Positions 1 to 8,480 of a DNA stretch of 64,000 nt are shown here, piece after piece; within the stretch, counting starts at the first letter, position 1; every line of letters begins with the position of its first letter. Under the pieces are notes generated by a model. The model ran no database searches and was not told the origin of the DNA. It saw only the letters and a program-made list of their open reading frames with translations. The stretch is from Paenibacillus timonensis. Lineage in GTDB: Bacteria; Bacillota; Bacilli; Paenibacillales; Paenibacillaceae. Both the position numbers and the translations under genes were made by a program. The stretch covers positions 186,001 to 250,000 of the forward strand of contig NZ_WNZY01000004.1 of assembly GCF_009725205.1 (NCBI RefSeq). The letters are read 5' to 3'.

Positions 1-366
1 TCCATCGTTGACGAAGACGGAAATCCGCTGTTAGCCGGGGACGAAGACCGGCGGTATTTCGAAGGACCGTGGGTGCATAAATACAACGGTAATTATTACC
101 TGTCCTATTCAACCGGATCCACCCATACCCTCGTGTACGCGATCAGCAAGAACCCGCAAGGGCCTTATGTCTTTAAAGGCAAAATCCTGACGCCGGTCAT
201 CGGTTGGACCACGCACCATTCCATTGTGCAATTCCAGGACAAATGGTACCTGTTCTATCATGACAGCTCGTTGTCCGGCGGCGTGAACCACAAGCGCAGT
301 GTCAAATACACCGAACTGCATTACAACCCGGACGGCACGATCCAAACGATCGATCCGTACAAATAA
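1..366 (+). CDS. Glycoside hydrolase family 43, C-terminal part (partial)
   Basis: The frame is open from base 1 and ends at TAA 364-366, so the start lies outside the window. The visible 121 residues end a GH43 five-bladed beta-propeller. FEGPW holds the glutamate that acts as general acid in this family, and GWTTHHSI followed by KWYLFYH is the usual last-blade signature near the metal-binding histidine. GH43 enzymes are inverting arabinofuranosidases or xylosidases that trim arabinan or arabinoxylan side chains. The fragment cannot tell the substrate or whether a signal peptide is present. It converges with the GH27 surface enzyme and shares its terminator. The family call is firm; the specificity is unknown. 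Confidence 0.85.
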   Translation, partial: SIVDEDGNPLLAGDEDRRYFEGPWVHKYNGNYYLSYSTGSTHTLVYAISKNPQGPYVFKGKILTPVIGWTTHHSIVQFQDKWYLFYHDSSLSGGVNHKRSVKYTELHYNPDGTIQTIDPYK

Positions 367-374
367 GCAAAGCA

Positions 375-415
375 GGGGAGCACCGGCCGGCTGAATCAAG
401 CCGGAGGTGCTCCCC
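375..415. terminator. Bidirectional intrinsic terminator between GH43 and GH27
   Basis: A GGGGAGCACC arm pairs with GGTGCTCCCC, with an inner GGCCGGCT/AAGCCGG stem, and a run of nine T follows on the plus strand. The two flanking genes converge here. On the minus strand the tail is less U-rich. Confidence 0.8.
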
Positions 416-421
416 TTTTTT

Positions 422-3400
422 TTATTTACTTGGTTCCTCTCCGCCTCCCGCTCTCGGCGTCGCAACATGCTCCGTCGATGCCTCTGCGATTTCGTGGAAA
501 GCCCAGTGTGCTTGCGGTACGTCACGCCAAACCGGAAGCGCGTCGATGTTGCCAAATAGCGGCCCTCGGCCCAATGCCCGGTTGATCACGGTTACTGCTT
601 CGGCCCGCGTGACGAATGCCGCCGGGCGGAACTTGCCGTCGGCATAGCCGCTAACGATCCCTGCCGCTTGGGCGGACCGGATCGCCTCCTCCGCCCAATG
701 GCCGGCGGTGTCGGAGAAGCCGGTGCCCTGCCCCGCGGCCGACTTCATGAATTTCGCGGCGACGGCCGTGATTTCCGCCCGCGTCACCGGTTGTTCCGGC
801 TTAAAGCTGCCATCGGCAAAACCTTGCATCAAGCCCATGCGGGACGCTTGGGCGATCGCTTCGGCAGCCCAATAACCTGCCGGAACATCGTTGAAGCCTA
901 ACGCTTCCGTCGTCTCCTTCAGGCCCACGGCCTTGGATAGCATGGCAGCCATCTCCGCGCGGGTAATTCGGTTCTCCGGTTTGAATAGCCCCCCCGGATA
1001 GCCGCTGATATAAGCTTTATGCGTTGGCAACATGGACTCGGCCGTCTTCACCAGGACGAAGGTGCTGAAATGGTCTACGCTGAATTTCAACCCTTTGCCG
1101 TTCCCGAACGGAACAACCTCCCCCGTCAGGAACTCCGTCGTCCTGTCGGAGTGTTCGATATACACCCCTAGTTTGGCCGGGTCCGCATCGTTCAGCGCCG
1201 AGCCGGCCAGCGGCAGAATGAGCTCGACCTCCACGTTCTGCAGGTTCGTTTCGATTTGAACCGGACGACCGATAACAGTTACCCCTTGCCCCCCTGTGGA
1301 CGCAAGTACCACCTCGGCTTTGTTGGCGCGTCCTTCGATTTCCTTGCTTTGGTTAGCTGCTTTCACGGGATGGATTGTCACGGTCAGATCGCCGGTCGAA
1401 CCCTGCAAAGAGGCTGCCGGGATCAGGATCTCTCCGCTCGTCGATTGGAGTTTCAATTCCAAATCGCGTCCCGTAATCAACTGGATAAAGTCGCGGGCGA
1501 GCGACAACTGGACGGAGGCCACTTCATCCTTGGCATCCGGAATCGTAAGGGTTAGCGATGTGACGCCTTCGTCCTCTAGTTTGTCAATCGCAACCCGAAG
1601 CGGAGCATCGACCGTCAGTTTGACTTCATCTCGTTTCGTTCCGTCGGCTAGCGTCGTCCGAATGATATCCACCGGGATCTGATTGGCCGGATCGCGAACG
1701 ATTTCCGTTCCCGCCGCGCTAGGCGGCGCCGAAAGACCGGACGGTCCGGTTGGGGACGACGGCGGGTTGGACGGATTCGTTGGCGTTGTTGGCGTCGTCG
1801 AACCGGGGGCGACGCGGTAAATCAATAGATCCGCCAGCATCAGCTCGCCGGATTTTTTCACTACTTTGACCGTATGCTGGCCGGCTGTCAGGTTAGCGAT
1901 GCCGAACAACGGCTGCTGGGCGCTGCGGGACTCGGCATAGGCATCTACGGTCGATTTTAACTGTCCGTCGATGTAAACCTCCATTTCTCCTTGGGCTGGA
2001 CCTTTTGGCGTATGCAAATCAATGCCCGTTCCTTTAAACGTATACTCGAAGGAATCCCCATTCACCTCTGTCGCATGCACGTCATCGTAATAATCGCCTT
2101 TGATGTGGAACGTCAACTTCAAGCTTCCCAATGGCTGGGCAGCGAGGTATTCCTTCTTGATCGTGACGATGTTCCCCGTTACGGCGTAATCCGTGCCCGC
2201 AATCAACGGTACTTGGCCGTTCCGAATGCTACCGAGGTTCCCGATGCCGCCGAGTACTTCGACTTCGATGTCGTCCTGGGCGGACGGATTCTTATCGAAG
2301 GTCGCTTCGGTGAGGTTAATCAAGTCGGGGATTTGCACCTTGAGCGCATCCAACAGCATGAAGCGGCCCGATTTCTTCACCAGCTTGAGCGTATGCAGAC
2401 TATCGGACAACCCGGAAACGCTGTAGACCGCTTGCATCGGTTGTCTGGCATCGGCATGGGTATCCACGGTGCCCGCGAATGCGCCGTCCAGATAAACGTC
2501 TACTTCCCCCTGAGAAGGGTCAATTTCCGTGATATATTGGATCCCGGTCCCCTTGAAGGTGTATTCCAGGAAATCGCCGTTCGTCTCGGCAAAATGCACG
2601 TCATCCTGATAATCGCCGAAGTTGCGCCCTGTGCTGCGGTTCCAGGACCCGGTGTAACGAATGCCGGGATCGTTGTTGTTGATCATGAGGAAACGGCCGG
2701 ACGTATTTACAATATCGATCGTGAGTGTTTGCGGCAGCCCGGCACTGAACTGGAAGGTCAGCTCGGTTATGCCGGTTGGCTGCGCGGCCAAGTACGAGGA
2801 ATGGATGCGGATCGTATCCCCTTCGAACGAAAAATCCTCCCCTTCGCTCAAGGCTCCCGCCCCGTTGGTGATGCGGACCAGCGTATTGCCGTTTAAGGTC
2901 ATCGTGGTCGAGACATCGGCTTGCGCGGATGCTTTTTGATCAAACTCCGCTGTCTTCGGAGCGATCGTGCTGTTCACGATCACCGGTCCGGTAATGTCCA
3001 CCGTGAACGTCTGCGTGTCGCCGCCGGCAAAACCAAACGTCAAGGCAAGCGGGCCGGGCGGTTGCTGGGCCAAATACGCTTTCTTGATCGTGACGCTGTC
3101 GCCGGAGACCGCATAATCCGTGTTTCGCACCAGTTCTGCTGAACCGTTCGCAATGTGGGTGAATGTATCTCCTCCCAGCGGCAGCGAAACGGGAATGTCC
3201 TGCGGATTTGTCGTATCAAAGCTGGCCGTCGTTGCCCCAAGCAAGCTGTCCGCGTAAACCTTGAACCCATCGACGAGCAAATAGGTCCCGCCCTTCATCA
3301 CGCCGGAGATCGTATGCTCGCCGAACGGCAGGTTCCGTACGCTGTAAACCGGGATTTGTCCCTGTTGATTCGGGGCATTGGCGCTTACCGTCTCTTGGAA

Positions 3401-5230
3401 TTCGCCGTCCAAATCGATGTCGATGTCCCCTCCGGATTCGGCCGTTTCAGTCAGAAAATCTACGCCTGTACCTTTAAACCGATGTTCGAAACGCACCTCG
3501 CCTTTTTCCCCGTAATGAACATCACCTAGATAATCATTCCAGACGGGATCCCTCCCCGAACTGTATCCCCAACTGCCGTTGCTTCCGTAAGTATCATAGG
3601 TCACCGACGGGTGGTTATCGTTATAGATCACCCAATGCTCGCCCGCCTCTGCGGCGGTCAAACCAGACGCTGCCTGCTCCGCGAAGGCTCCAGCCGCCAA
3701 TCTCTCCTCATTGACCGCGGCTGCGTCATACACAACTGCGTTCCCCGATGCTGCCGCGCTCGAGTCGACGATTGTCACATTCAGATCCTGCGCATCCTGC
3801 ACCAGCTCATTACCGCCGTTACGCGTCCAGTTTCCGGTATATTTCACGCCGATATCATCATCATTGACTTTGGATGTCCCGTTCTTCGCCGTTACTTTAA
3901 ACAAGCGCGAAGCATGCGGCTCCAAAGCAATATTATCCATGCCGGTTGCAAACTGGCCGAGTTCCGCATGGCTCCACAAATCGCGGACGGAAGCCGCGCC
4001 GTCCAGCCCGATGTCGCTCCATTTGACATCCATCGTTACGCCTTTGTTGCCTAGATTGAACAAGGCGACGGTATAGGTCCCATCCCCGTTATTGGCAACC
4101 CACACCTGCTGGTTGGTAGCCATCGACACGGGATGTGCCGGACGGCCGGCTTGGTTGACGGCGATGACCTCATCGTTCGTCAACAGCTCGAGGCCATAGC
4201 TGTCCAGGTTAGTTAGATCATCGCCGGTATAGAATTGCGCGCTGGCGATCGCCCACAACGTCGTCGCCGTCTGCCGCTCGTCCCGGGTCAAACCAGAGGT
4301 TTGCCCATTGCCGACGTTGAGGGAATCGAAGTCGTTCCAGCCGCCGGGACCGGCGTCACGCCACCATAAAGCGGCATCCGGAAACAACCGGGCGATGTTC
4401 GCCCACTGCGTCATCCCGATATTGCGGTCATAAGCCTCAACGTCCCAATTGACGCGCCAACCGTTGGCATACTTTTTCCAAAAATCCACGTAGTTATGAT
4501 CCAGCGCCCAGGACAGCTCCAGCCAAATTCCGTGCTTGGACAGCGCGCTCGACCAAGCCTTCACGTCATCGCGTGCGTCGATCGTTAGGTCGTTATGGCC
4601 GGACCCCGGGGTCACGCTGTCGAACTTCACGAAGTCGACGCCCCAGGAGGCGATTAGATCGGCGATCGAGTTAATGTATTCCTGCGCCCCCGGCTTGGAG
4701 AAATCGATTTTGTAATCGAAGTCCCAATAATCCGCTTGCCGGAGGGGCTGGGCGGCGATGTCTTGCATATGGTATTCCGTTCCGTAGATCGGCAGATTAA
4801 GCCGGTAAGCTTCCTTGGACAAACCAGGTATCAGGTAGATCCCGACCTTCTGCCCATTGTTATGAATATAATCCACTAAATTCTCGAAACCGTCTGGATA
4901 TAACGTTTCGCTCGGAATCGGCCGGCCGTATTCGTCCATGCTGCCGTTCCATCCGGCGTCGATATTGATGTATTCGTATCCGTGGACTTGCAGCTTCTCG
5001 TGCATGGCGTCGGAGATCATCTTCAGCTTCGCTTCCGAGGTCCAGTTCCCCTCCGGCCCATCGTACACCTGAAGGCTGTAGCTGCTCCAGCCCATGTAAG
5101 GCTTCATCGCCAGGCCGTTGTCGGCCGCGTGTGCCACCTTGTAACTTGGCTCAAAATAAGCACACGGTACTAGCACAATCGCTGCTGCTAACAAGCAAAT
5201 CAACGTCTTATGCAACAAACGGATCATCAT
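422..5230 (-). CDS. Secreted GH27 alpha-galactosidase/beta-arabinopyranosidase-like enzyme with X2 modules and SLH anchor
   Basis: The 1602-residue product probably cleaves alpha-D-galactose or beta-L-arabinopyranose from polysaccharides at the cell surface. The start chosen is the ATG at 5230, which has AAAGGAG just upstream; a longer open frame reaches 5305 without such a site. A signal peptide spans about residues 1-35. The GH27 barrel follows, with MGWSSY near its start, the nucleophile aspartate in DFVKFDSV (about residue 204) and the acid/base aspartate in WRVNWDVEAYD (about 263). After it come three X2-like domains interleaved with three related carbohydrate-binding-like modules that share FKGTG and DVH motifs. 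A proline/threonine linker and, in the last 200 residues, three SLH repeats (GYADGKFRP, VTRAE) complete it. The third binding-like module lacks its front part. A cre-like site precedes the gene. Whether galactose or arabinose is cut cannot be decided here. Confidence 0.88.
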   Translation of the reverse strand: MMIRLLHKTLICLLAAAIVLVPCAYFEPSYKVAHAADNGLAMKPYMGWSSYSLQVYDGPEGNWTSEAKLKMISDAMHEKLQVHGYEYINIDAGWNGSMDEYGRPIPSETLYPDGFENLVDYIHNNGQKVGIYLIPGLSKEAYRLNLPIYGTEYHMQDIAAQPLRQADYWDFDYKIDFSKPGAQEYINSIADLIASWGVDFVKFDSVTPGSGHNDLTIDARDDVKAWSSALSKHGIWLELSWALDHNYVDFWKKYANGWRVNWDVEAYDRNIGMTQWANIARLFPDAALWWRDAGPGGWNDFDSLNVGNGQTSGLTRDERQTATTLWAIASAQFYTGDDLTNLDSYGLELLTNDEVIAVNQAGRPAHPVSMATNQQVWVANNGDGTYTVALFNLGNKGVTMDVKWSDIGLDGAASVRDLWSHAELGQFATGMDNIALEPHASRLFKVTAKNGTSKVNDDDIGVKYTGNWTRNGGNELVQDAQDLNVTIVDSSAAASGNAVVYDAAAVNEERLAAGAFAEQAASGLTAAEAGEHWVIYNDNHPSVTYDTYGSNGSWGYSSGRDPVWNDYLGDVHYGEKGEVRFEHRFKGTGVDFLTETAESGGDIDIDLDGEFQETVSANAPNQQGQIPVYSVRNLPFGEHTISGVMKGGTYLLVDGFKVYADSLLGATTASFDTTNPQDIPVSLPLGGDTFTHIANGSAELVRNTDYAVSGDSVTIKKAYLAQQPPGPLALTFGFAGGDTQTFTVDITGPVIVNSTIAPKTAEFDQKASAQADVSTTMTLNGNTLVRITNGAGALSEGEDFSFEGDTIRIHSSYLAAQPTGITELTFQFSAGLPQTLTIDIVNTSGRFLMINNNDPGIRYTGSWNRSTGRNFGDYQDDVHFAETNGDFLEYTFKGTGIQYITEIDPSQGEVDVYLDGAFAGTVDTHADARQPMQAVYSVSGLSDSLHTLKLVKKSGRFMLLDALKVQIPDLINLTEATFDKNPSAQDDIEVEVLGGIGNLGSIRNGQVPLIAGTDYAVTGNIVTIKKEYLAAQPLGSLKLTFHIKGDYYDDVHATEVNGDSFEYTFKGTGIDLHTPKGPAQGEMEVYIDGQLKSTVDAYAESRSAQQPLFGIANLTAGQHTVKVVKKSGELMLADLLIYRVAPGSTTPTTPTNPSNPPSSPTGPSGLSAPPSAAGTEIVRDPANQIPVDIIRTTLADGTKRDEVKLTVDAPLRVAIDKLEDEGVTSLTLTIPDAKDEVASVQLSLARDFIQLITGRDLELKLQSTSGEILIPAASLQGSTGDLTVTIHPVKAANQSKEIEGRANKAEVVLASTGGQGVTVIGRPVQIETNLQNVEVELILPLAGSALNDADPAKLGVYIEHSDRTTEFLTGEVVPFGNGKGLKFSVDHFSTFVLVKTAESMLPTHKAYISGYPGGLFKPENRITRAEMAAMLSKAVGLKETTEALGFNDVPAGYWAAEAIAQASRMGLMQGFADGSFKPEQPVTRAEITAVAAKFMKSAAGQGTGFSDTAGHWAEEAIRSAQAAGIVSGYADGKFRPAAFVTRAEAVTVINRALGRGPLFGNIDALPVWRDVPQAHWAFHEIAEASTEHVATPRAGGGEEPSK

Positions 5231-5316
5231 TTCATCTCCTTTGGTAGAATAGGTGTCCCTGTTCGGAGACCCGTGAAATTCGGTACTCCCCCCTATCTGC
5301 GCCAAGCGTCCTTTTT

Positions 5317-5331
5317 TGGTAACGCTTTCAA
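5317..5331 (-). promoter_or_regulatory. Candidate cre (CcpA) site upstream of the GH27-SLH gene
   Basis: On the minus strand the sequence TTGAAAGCGTTACCA fits the relaxed cre consensus WTGNAANCGNWNNCW. It lies about 87 bases before the GH27 start, a place suited to carbon catabolite repression. A LacI-family operator other than CcpA would look the same. Confidence 0.5.
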
Positions 5332-5670
5332 AACGGCAGGTTGAATCATTTCAGGTTACCTGACCGTCCCCCAGTGTGAAAATGCCCCTAAGCTTTCCAC
5401 ATTTGGGTCACGTTTCCTTCGCGATGAGTATAGAAAATTGCCGAAGCTTTCGCCTAGGTACATCTCTTCGTTCGGCGTACATCTCCCCCTCATTTGGGGC
5501 GATCATCCAGCGGATTGAGGCAACCATTTTCTCGAACAAGGGACAATTTTCCTTTTAGAGAAGAGATCTCTTAAGGGAATTTTTGCGATCAACCACTTTT
5601 ACCAAATAATGCATACTTCCGAGAATCACGTAAAACACTATCCTCAAATTGAAATTTAGAGGTCAATCTA
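5332..5670. other. Intergenic stretch without a recognisable gene
   Basis: This gap separates the GH27 promoter region from the catalase remnant. It holds AT-rich blocks but no convincing coding frame, hairpin with T-tail or repeat. It may contain the promoter of the former catalase gene. Confidence 0.5.
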
Positions 5671-6059
5671 GTGGATCCACATGCAGGCACGAACAAAGAA
5701 GCGAACGAGGAGGAACAAACCCTAACGGACCGCCAGGGGCACCCTGTCACAGACAATCAAAACGTCCGAACCGTCGGAAGCCGGGGGCCGACCACACTGG
5801 AGAGCTATCATCTCCTCGAGAAAATCTCCCATTTCGACCGAATCTCTTCAACAATCTGAAGGTGTGCAGTTCCGTTATTCAAGAGAATTGGATCACCCAC
5901 TTCACACAAGCGGACCCGGAGTATGGAATAAGGGTCAAGGAAGGGCTAGAGGCGGTGAAGCGGGAGATGGATGCGGCGGGCAAGCATACCAGCACCACCA
6001 GTGCGGATGAAGCGCTGGATAAAGCCCAAGGGATGGGACACAAGTCCAATCGATATTGA
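5671..6059 (+). pseudogene. Catalase pseudogene with the catalytic centre deleted
   Basis: From a GTG at 5671 the first frame encodes a typical monofunctional heme catalase beginning, with [30 protein letters not shown] and ISHFDR. Similarity stops abruptly near 5841 and the frame ends five codons later. From there another frame, running to TAA 6059, encodes the tail end of a catalase: FNNL, then HFTQADPEYGIRVKEGL and a lysine-rich end. Only about 57 amino-terminal and 60 carboxy-terminal codons remain of a protein of about 480-550 residues. The heme-binding and active-site parts are gone, and the two ends are out of frame. An intact hairpin terminator still follows. This is a decayed gene, not a small protein. 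Confidence 0.85.
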
Positions 6060-6062
6060 TGA

Positions 6063-6096
6063 AAAGCCGGCGATTGCTGCTGCAATCGCCGGCTTT
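6063..6096 (+). terminator. Intrinsic terminator after the catalase remnant
   Basis: AAAGCCGGCGATTGC pairs with GCAATCGCCGGCTTT around a 4-base loop, followed by a T-rich stretch. It probably belonged to the catalase gene and may also serve the convergent cupin gene. Confidence 0.75.
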
Positions 6097-6106
6097 GTTC
6101 TTGCAT

Positions 6107-6430
6107 TTATTCGCCGCGGCTTAGCAAGTCCATCCGCAATGGCGTAAACGCATCGAGCAGCTTGCTTGGCCTCAGCGCCCGGCAGCCGTGCAGTGCACGG
6201 CTTGGGATCACCAACGTTTCGCCTGCCGTCAGGATCGTTTTGACGCCATCCACCGTAAATTCCAGCTGTCCTTCCAAACAATAAGTCAACTGCTCCTGAT
6301 CATGGCTGTGTACGGCTCCTTCGGCCCCGGCTTCAAAATGCACCTCCATTAACATCAGCGATTCACCGGGCTGAAAGATTCTCCGCGTCACCCCCGATTC
6401 GGCCGCTTCCCATTGATTCTGAACGCTCAT
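6107..6430 (-). CDS. kdgF: KdgF-like cupin (unsaturated uronate linearisation)
   Basis: A 107-residue single-domain cupin. KdgF proteins convert cyclic 4,5-unsaturated uronates, the end products of pectin or alginate lyases, to the open-chain ketone. The sequence follows the KdgF pattern: GVTRRIF, LMLMEVHF, the metal ligands H41, H43 and Q47 in HSHDQEQLTY, a later H81 in LHGC, and a DAFTPLR end. The ATG at 6430 is preceded by AAAGGGGGC; the frame stays open further upstream but without a ribosome site. It is divergent from a TRAP transporter and shares a palindrome-containing promoter region, which supports a role with imported uronates. A general sugar-binding cupin is the alternative. Confidence 0.72.
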   Translation of the reverse strand: MSVQNQWEAAESGVTRRIFQPGESLMLMEVHFEAGAEGAVHSHDQEQLTYCLEGQLEFTVDGVKTILTAGETLVIPSRALHGCRALRPSKLLDAFTPLRMDLLSRGE

Positions 6431-6572
6431 TGGATCGCCCCCTTTCCTGGCTTCATCATAACGGCTTAACGTTTCCGGAACTACCTCGTTTCCCTTGATC
6501 CTAAAAAAATCACAAAAAGACCTAAAATTGAAGGGATTACCATATCCCCCTTTCTCTTTTAAACTATAAACC

Positions 6573-6586
6573 TGTAAGCCCTTACA
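6573..6586. promoter_or_regulatory. Palindromic operator candidate between kdgF and TRAP genes
   Basis: TGTAAG-CC-CTTACA is a perfect 6-base inverted repeat, placed 22 bases before the DctQ start and just before its AAAAGGAGG ribosome site. In that position a bound repressor could block the TRAP operon. The binding protein is unknown. Confidence 0.4.
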
Positions 6587-6608
6587 ATTCACAAAAGGAG
6601 GCAGGTGC

Positions 6609-7118
6609 ATGAAAAAAGCCCTCAAGCGGCTGGCGATTGCGATCGATTCGCTGTTCGAGAACTTCGCGCTGATCGCTATCGCTTCCATGGCCATCATCGT
6701 GGCAGTTCAGGTCATTACCCGAAAGCTGTTCAATTTCGTGTTCTTCTGGTCCGAAGAGGTCACGCTGCTCCTGATGGTGTGGTTCTCGTTCATGGGCATC
6801 GCCATCGGCTTCCGCGAGAAGCTGCACTTAGCCATGGACAGCTTCACCAAACTGTTCCCGAAACGGTTTAATCAAATGCTGGATAAGCTCATTTCGGTCT
6901 GCATCTTTGCCTTTGGCCTGTATCTTGTCATTAATGGCTGGCAGTTTACCGTGCTGATGCGCGAGTCCACCTTGCCGGCAACCAAGCTGCCTAATGGGAT
7001 CTTATATTTGGTCATGCCGATTACGGGGGTCATGATTTGTGTCTACACTTTCTTGCAGCTGATTGGCATCGAGACCATCCGGCATGACAACATTGACGAG
7101 GAGGTGCCGAAGTCATGA
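6609..7118 (+). CDS. TRAP transporter small permease (DctQ type)
   Basis: A 169-residue integral membrane protein with four hydrophobic segments, matching the small subunit of tripartite ATP-independent periplasmic transporters. The segment with WSEEVTLLLMVWFSFMGIA and the following GFREKLHLAMD are characteristic of the family. The subunit pairs with the large permease to import carboxylic acids using the sodium or proton gradient. AAAAGGAGG lies nine bases before the ATG. Its stop overlaps the next start as ATGA, so it is translationally coupled to DctM. The neighbouring KdgF-like cupin makes a sugar acid a likely substrate; this is inferred from context. Confidence 0.9.
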   Translation: MKKALKRLAIAIDSLFENFALIAIASMAIIVAVQVITRKLFNFVFFWSEEVTLLLMVWFSFMGIAIGFREKLHLAMDSFTKLFPKRFNQMLDKLISVCIFAFGLYLVINGWQFTVLMRESTLPATKLPNGILYLVMPITGVMICVYTFLQLIGIETIRHDNIDEEVPKS

Positions 7119-8413
7119 CGGATCTAACCGCCGTCCTCATCCTGGGCGTGTCCTTCGTTGTCTTGCTGCTGCTCCGCTTCCCCATTTCCATTACACTAGC
7201 CGGGTCCACCCTCATTACCTTGATCTATCTCGGCTTGCCCTGGGTCGTCGTCGGACAGCGGATGATTCAAGGGATCAACTCCTTCCCCTTGCTGGCGATT
7301 CCCTTCTTTATTCTCGCCGGCCAAATCATGAGCGCAGGCGGAATGGCGATGCGGCTGGTAAACCTCGCTCAGCTGTTCGTCGGCGCGGTCCGGGGAGGTC
7401 TAGCGCTGGTCAACTGCGTGGCCTGCATGTTCTTCGGGAATATCTCCGGATCCGCCGCTGCGGACGTCTCCTCGATCGGCTCCGTCCTGATTCCGGCGAT
7501 GAAAAAAAACAAGTACGACGCCGATTACGCCGTTGCGGTCACCACGTCCGCTTCGATTCAAGGCGTGATCTTCCCACCAAGCCACAATCTGGTCCTCTTC
7601 TCCGTGGCCGCCGGAGGTGTCTCCGTCTCCAGCTTGTTCCTCGGCGGGATCGTGCCCGGTCTGCTGCTGATGTTCACGCTTATGATCATCTCCTACGTCA
7701 TCGCCGTCAAGCGCAATTATCCGAAGGGCGAACCCGTGACCTGGTCCCAGGTGCCGAAAATCATCCGCGACGGCTTCCTCTCCCTCATGACGGGCGTGAT
7801 TATATTAGGCGGCATCGCCAGCGGTTGGTTTACCGCGACCGAAGCCGGGGCAATCGCTTGCGTTTACGCTTTTGTCCTCACCTTTTTTGTTTACCGGGAT
7901 GTCCCGCTTCGCCAGGTCGGCCTCGTATTCAAACGAACATTCCGCACGGTGGCGATGGTGCTGTTCCTGATCGCCGCAAGCGACGCTTTTGGCTGGATTC
8001 TGGCTTATCTGCAAGTCCCCTCGTTGCTGACCGACCTGTTTCTTGGCATTTCGGATAACCCATATATCATTTTATTCATGATGAACTTGCTGCTGCTCCT
8101 GATTGGCTTTCCGATGGATATGGCCCCCATGATCCTGATCATGACCCCGATCCTGCTGCCCGTGGCGACGGCGCTGGGAATCGATCCGGTTCACTTTGGA
8201 ATCATCATGATTCTGAATTGCGGGATCGGCCTCATCACCCCGCCGGTCGGAACCGTCTTGTTCATCGGCTGCGCCCTGGGCAAGGTCCCGGTCAGCCAAG
8301 CGACCAAAGCGTCCTGGCCCTTCTTCTTCGCGATGTGCGTCGCCCTGCTGCTGGTCACCTACATTCCGCAGTTGTCGTTATGGCTGCCCCACATGGTTAG
8401 CGGAGCTCCTTGA
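7115..8413 (+). CDS. TRAP transporter large permease (DctM type)
   Basis: This 432-residue protein is the ion-coupled transport subunit of the TRAP system. It has about twelve hydrophobic helices. Family marks include PLLAIPFFILAGQIM, GNISGSAAADVSSIGSVLIP and a late GLITPPVGTVLFIG segment. The start overlaps the end of the small permease gene by four bases and has GAGGAGG upstream. The binding-protein gene follows after 67 bases. It acts in the cytoplasmic membrane together with the lipid-anchored DctP. The substrate is not readable from this subunit. Confidence 0.93.
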   Translation: MTDLTAVLILGVSFVVLLLLRFPISITLAGSTLITLIYLGLPWVVVGQRMIQGINSFPLLAIPFFILAGQIMSAGGMAMRLVNLAQLFVGAVRGGLALVNCVACMFFGNISGSAAADVSSIGSVLIPAMKKNKYDADYAVAVTTSASIQGVIFPPSHNLVLFSVAAGGVSVSSLFLGGIVPGLLLMFTLMIISYVIAVKRNYPKGEPVTWSQVPKIIRDGFLSLMTGVIILGGIASGWFTATEAGAIACVYAFVLTFFVYRDVPLRQVGLVFKRTFRTVAMVLFLIAASDAFGWILAYLQVPSLLTDLFLGISDNPYIILFMMNLLLLLIGFPMDMAPMILIMTPILLPVATALGIDPVHFGIIMILNCGIGLITPPVGTVLFIGCALGKVPVSQATKASWPFFFAMCVALLLVTYIPQLSLWLPHMVSGAP

Positions 8414-8480
8414 CCCAGGGTGAATCTCGTTTTTTTGCATGAAATTGATAGATCGAGCATAGAAAAAATAGGAGGTAGGA

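Noticed and set aside
1991-2896. Open frame of 301 codons on the plus strand
   Set aside because: It lies wholly antisense to the GH27-SLH gene, whose protein has clear domains; the frame has no family features and no ribosome site.
5376-5558. 60-codon open frame upstream of the catalase remnant
   Set aside because: No ribosome site, no recognisable domain and AT-rich intergenic character.
7063-8058. Open frame of 331 codons on the plus strand
   Set aside because: It overlaps the DctM gene in another frame and is rich in Arg, Pro and Ser, typical of a GC-driven shadow frame.
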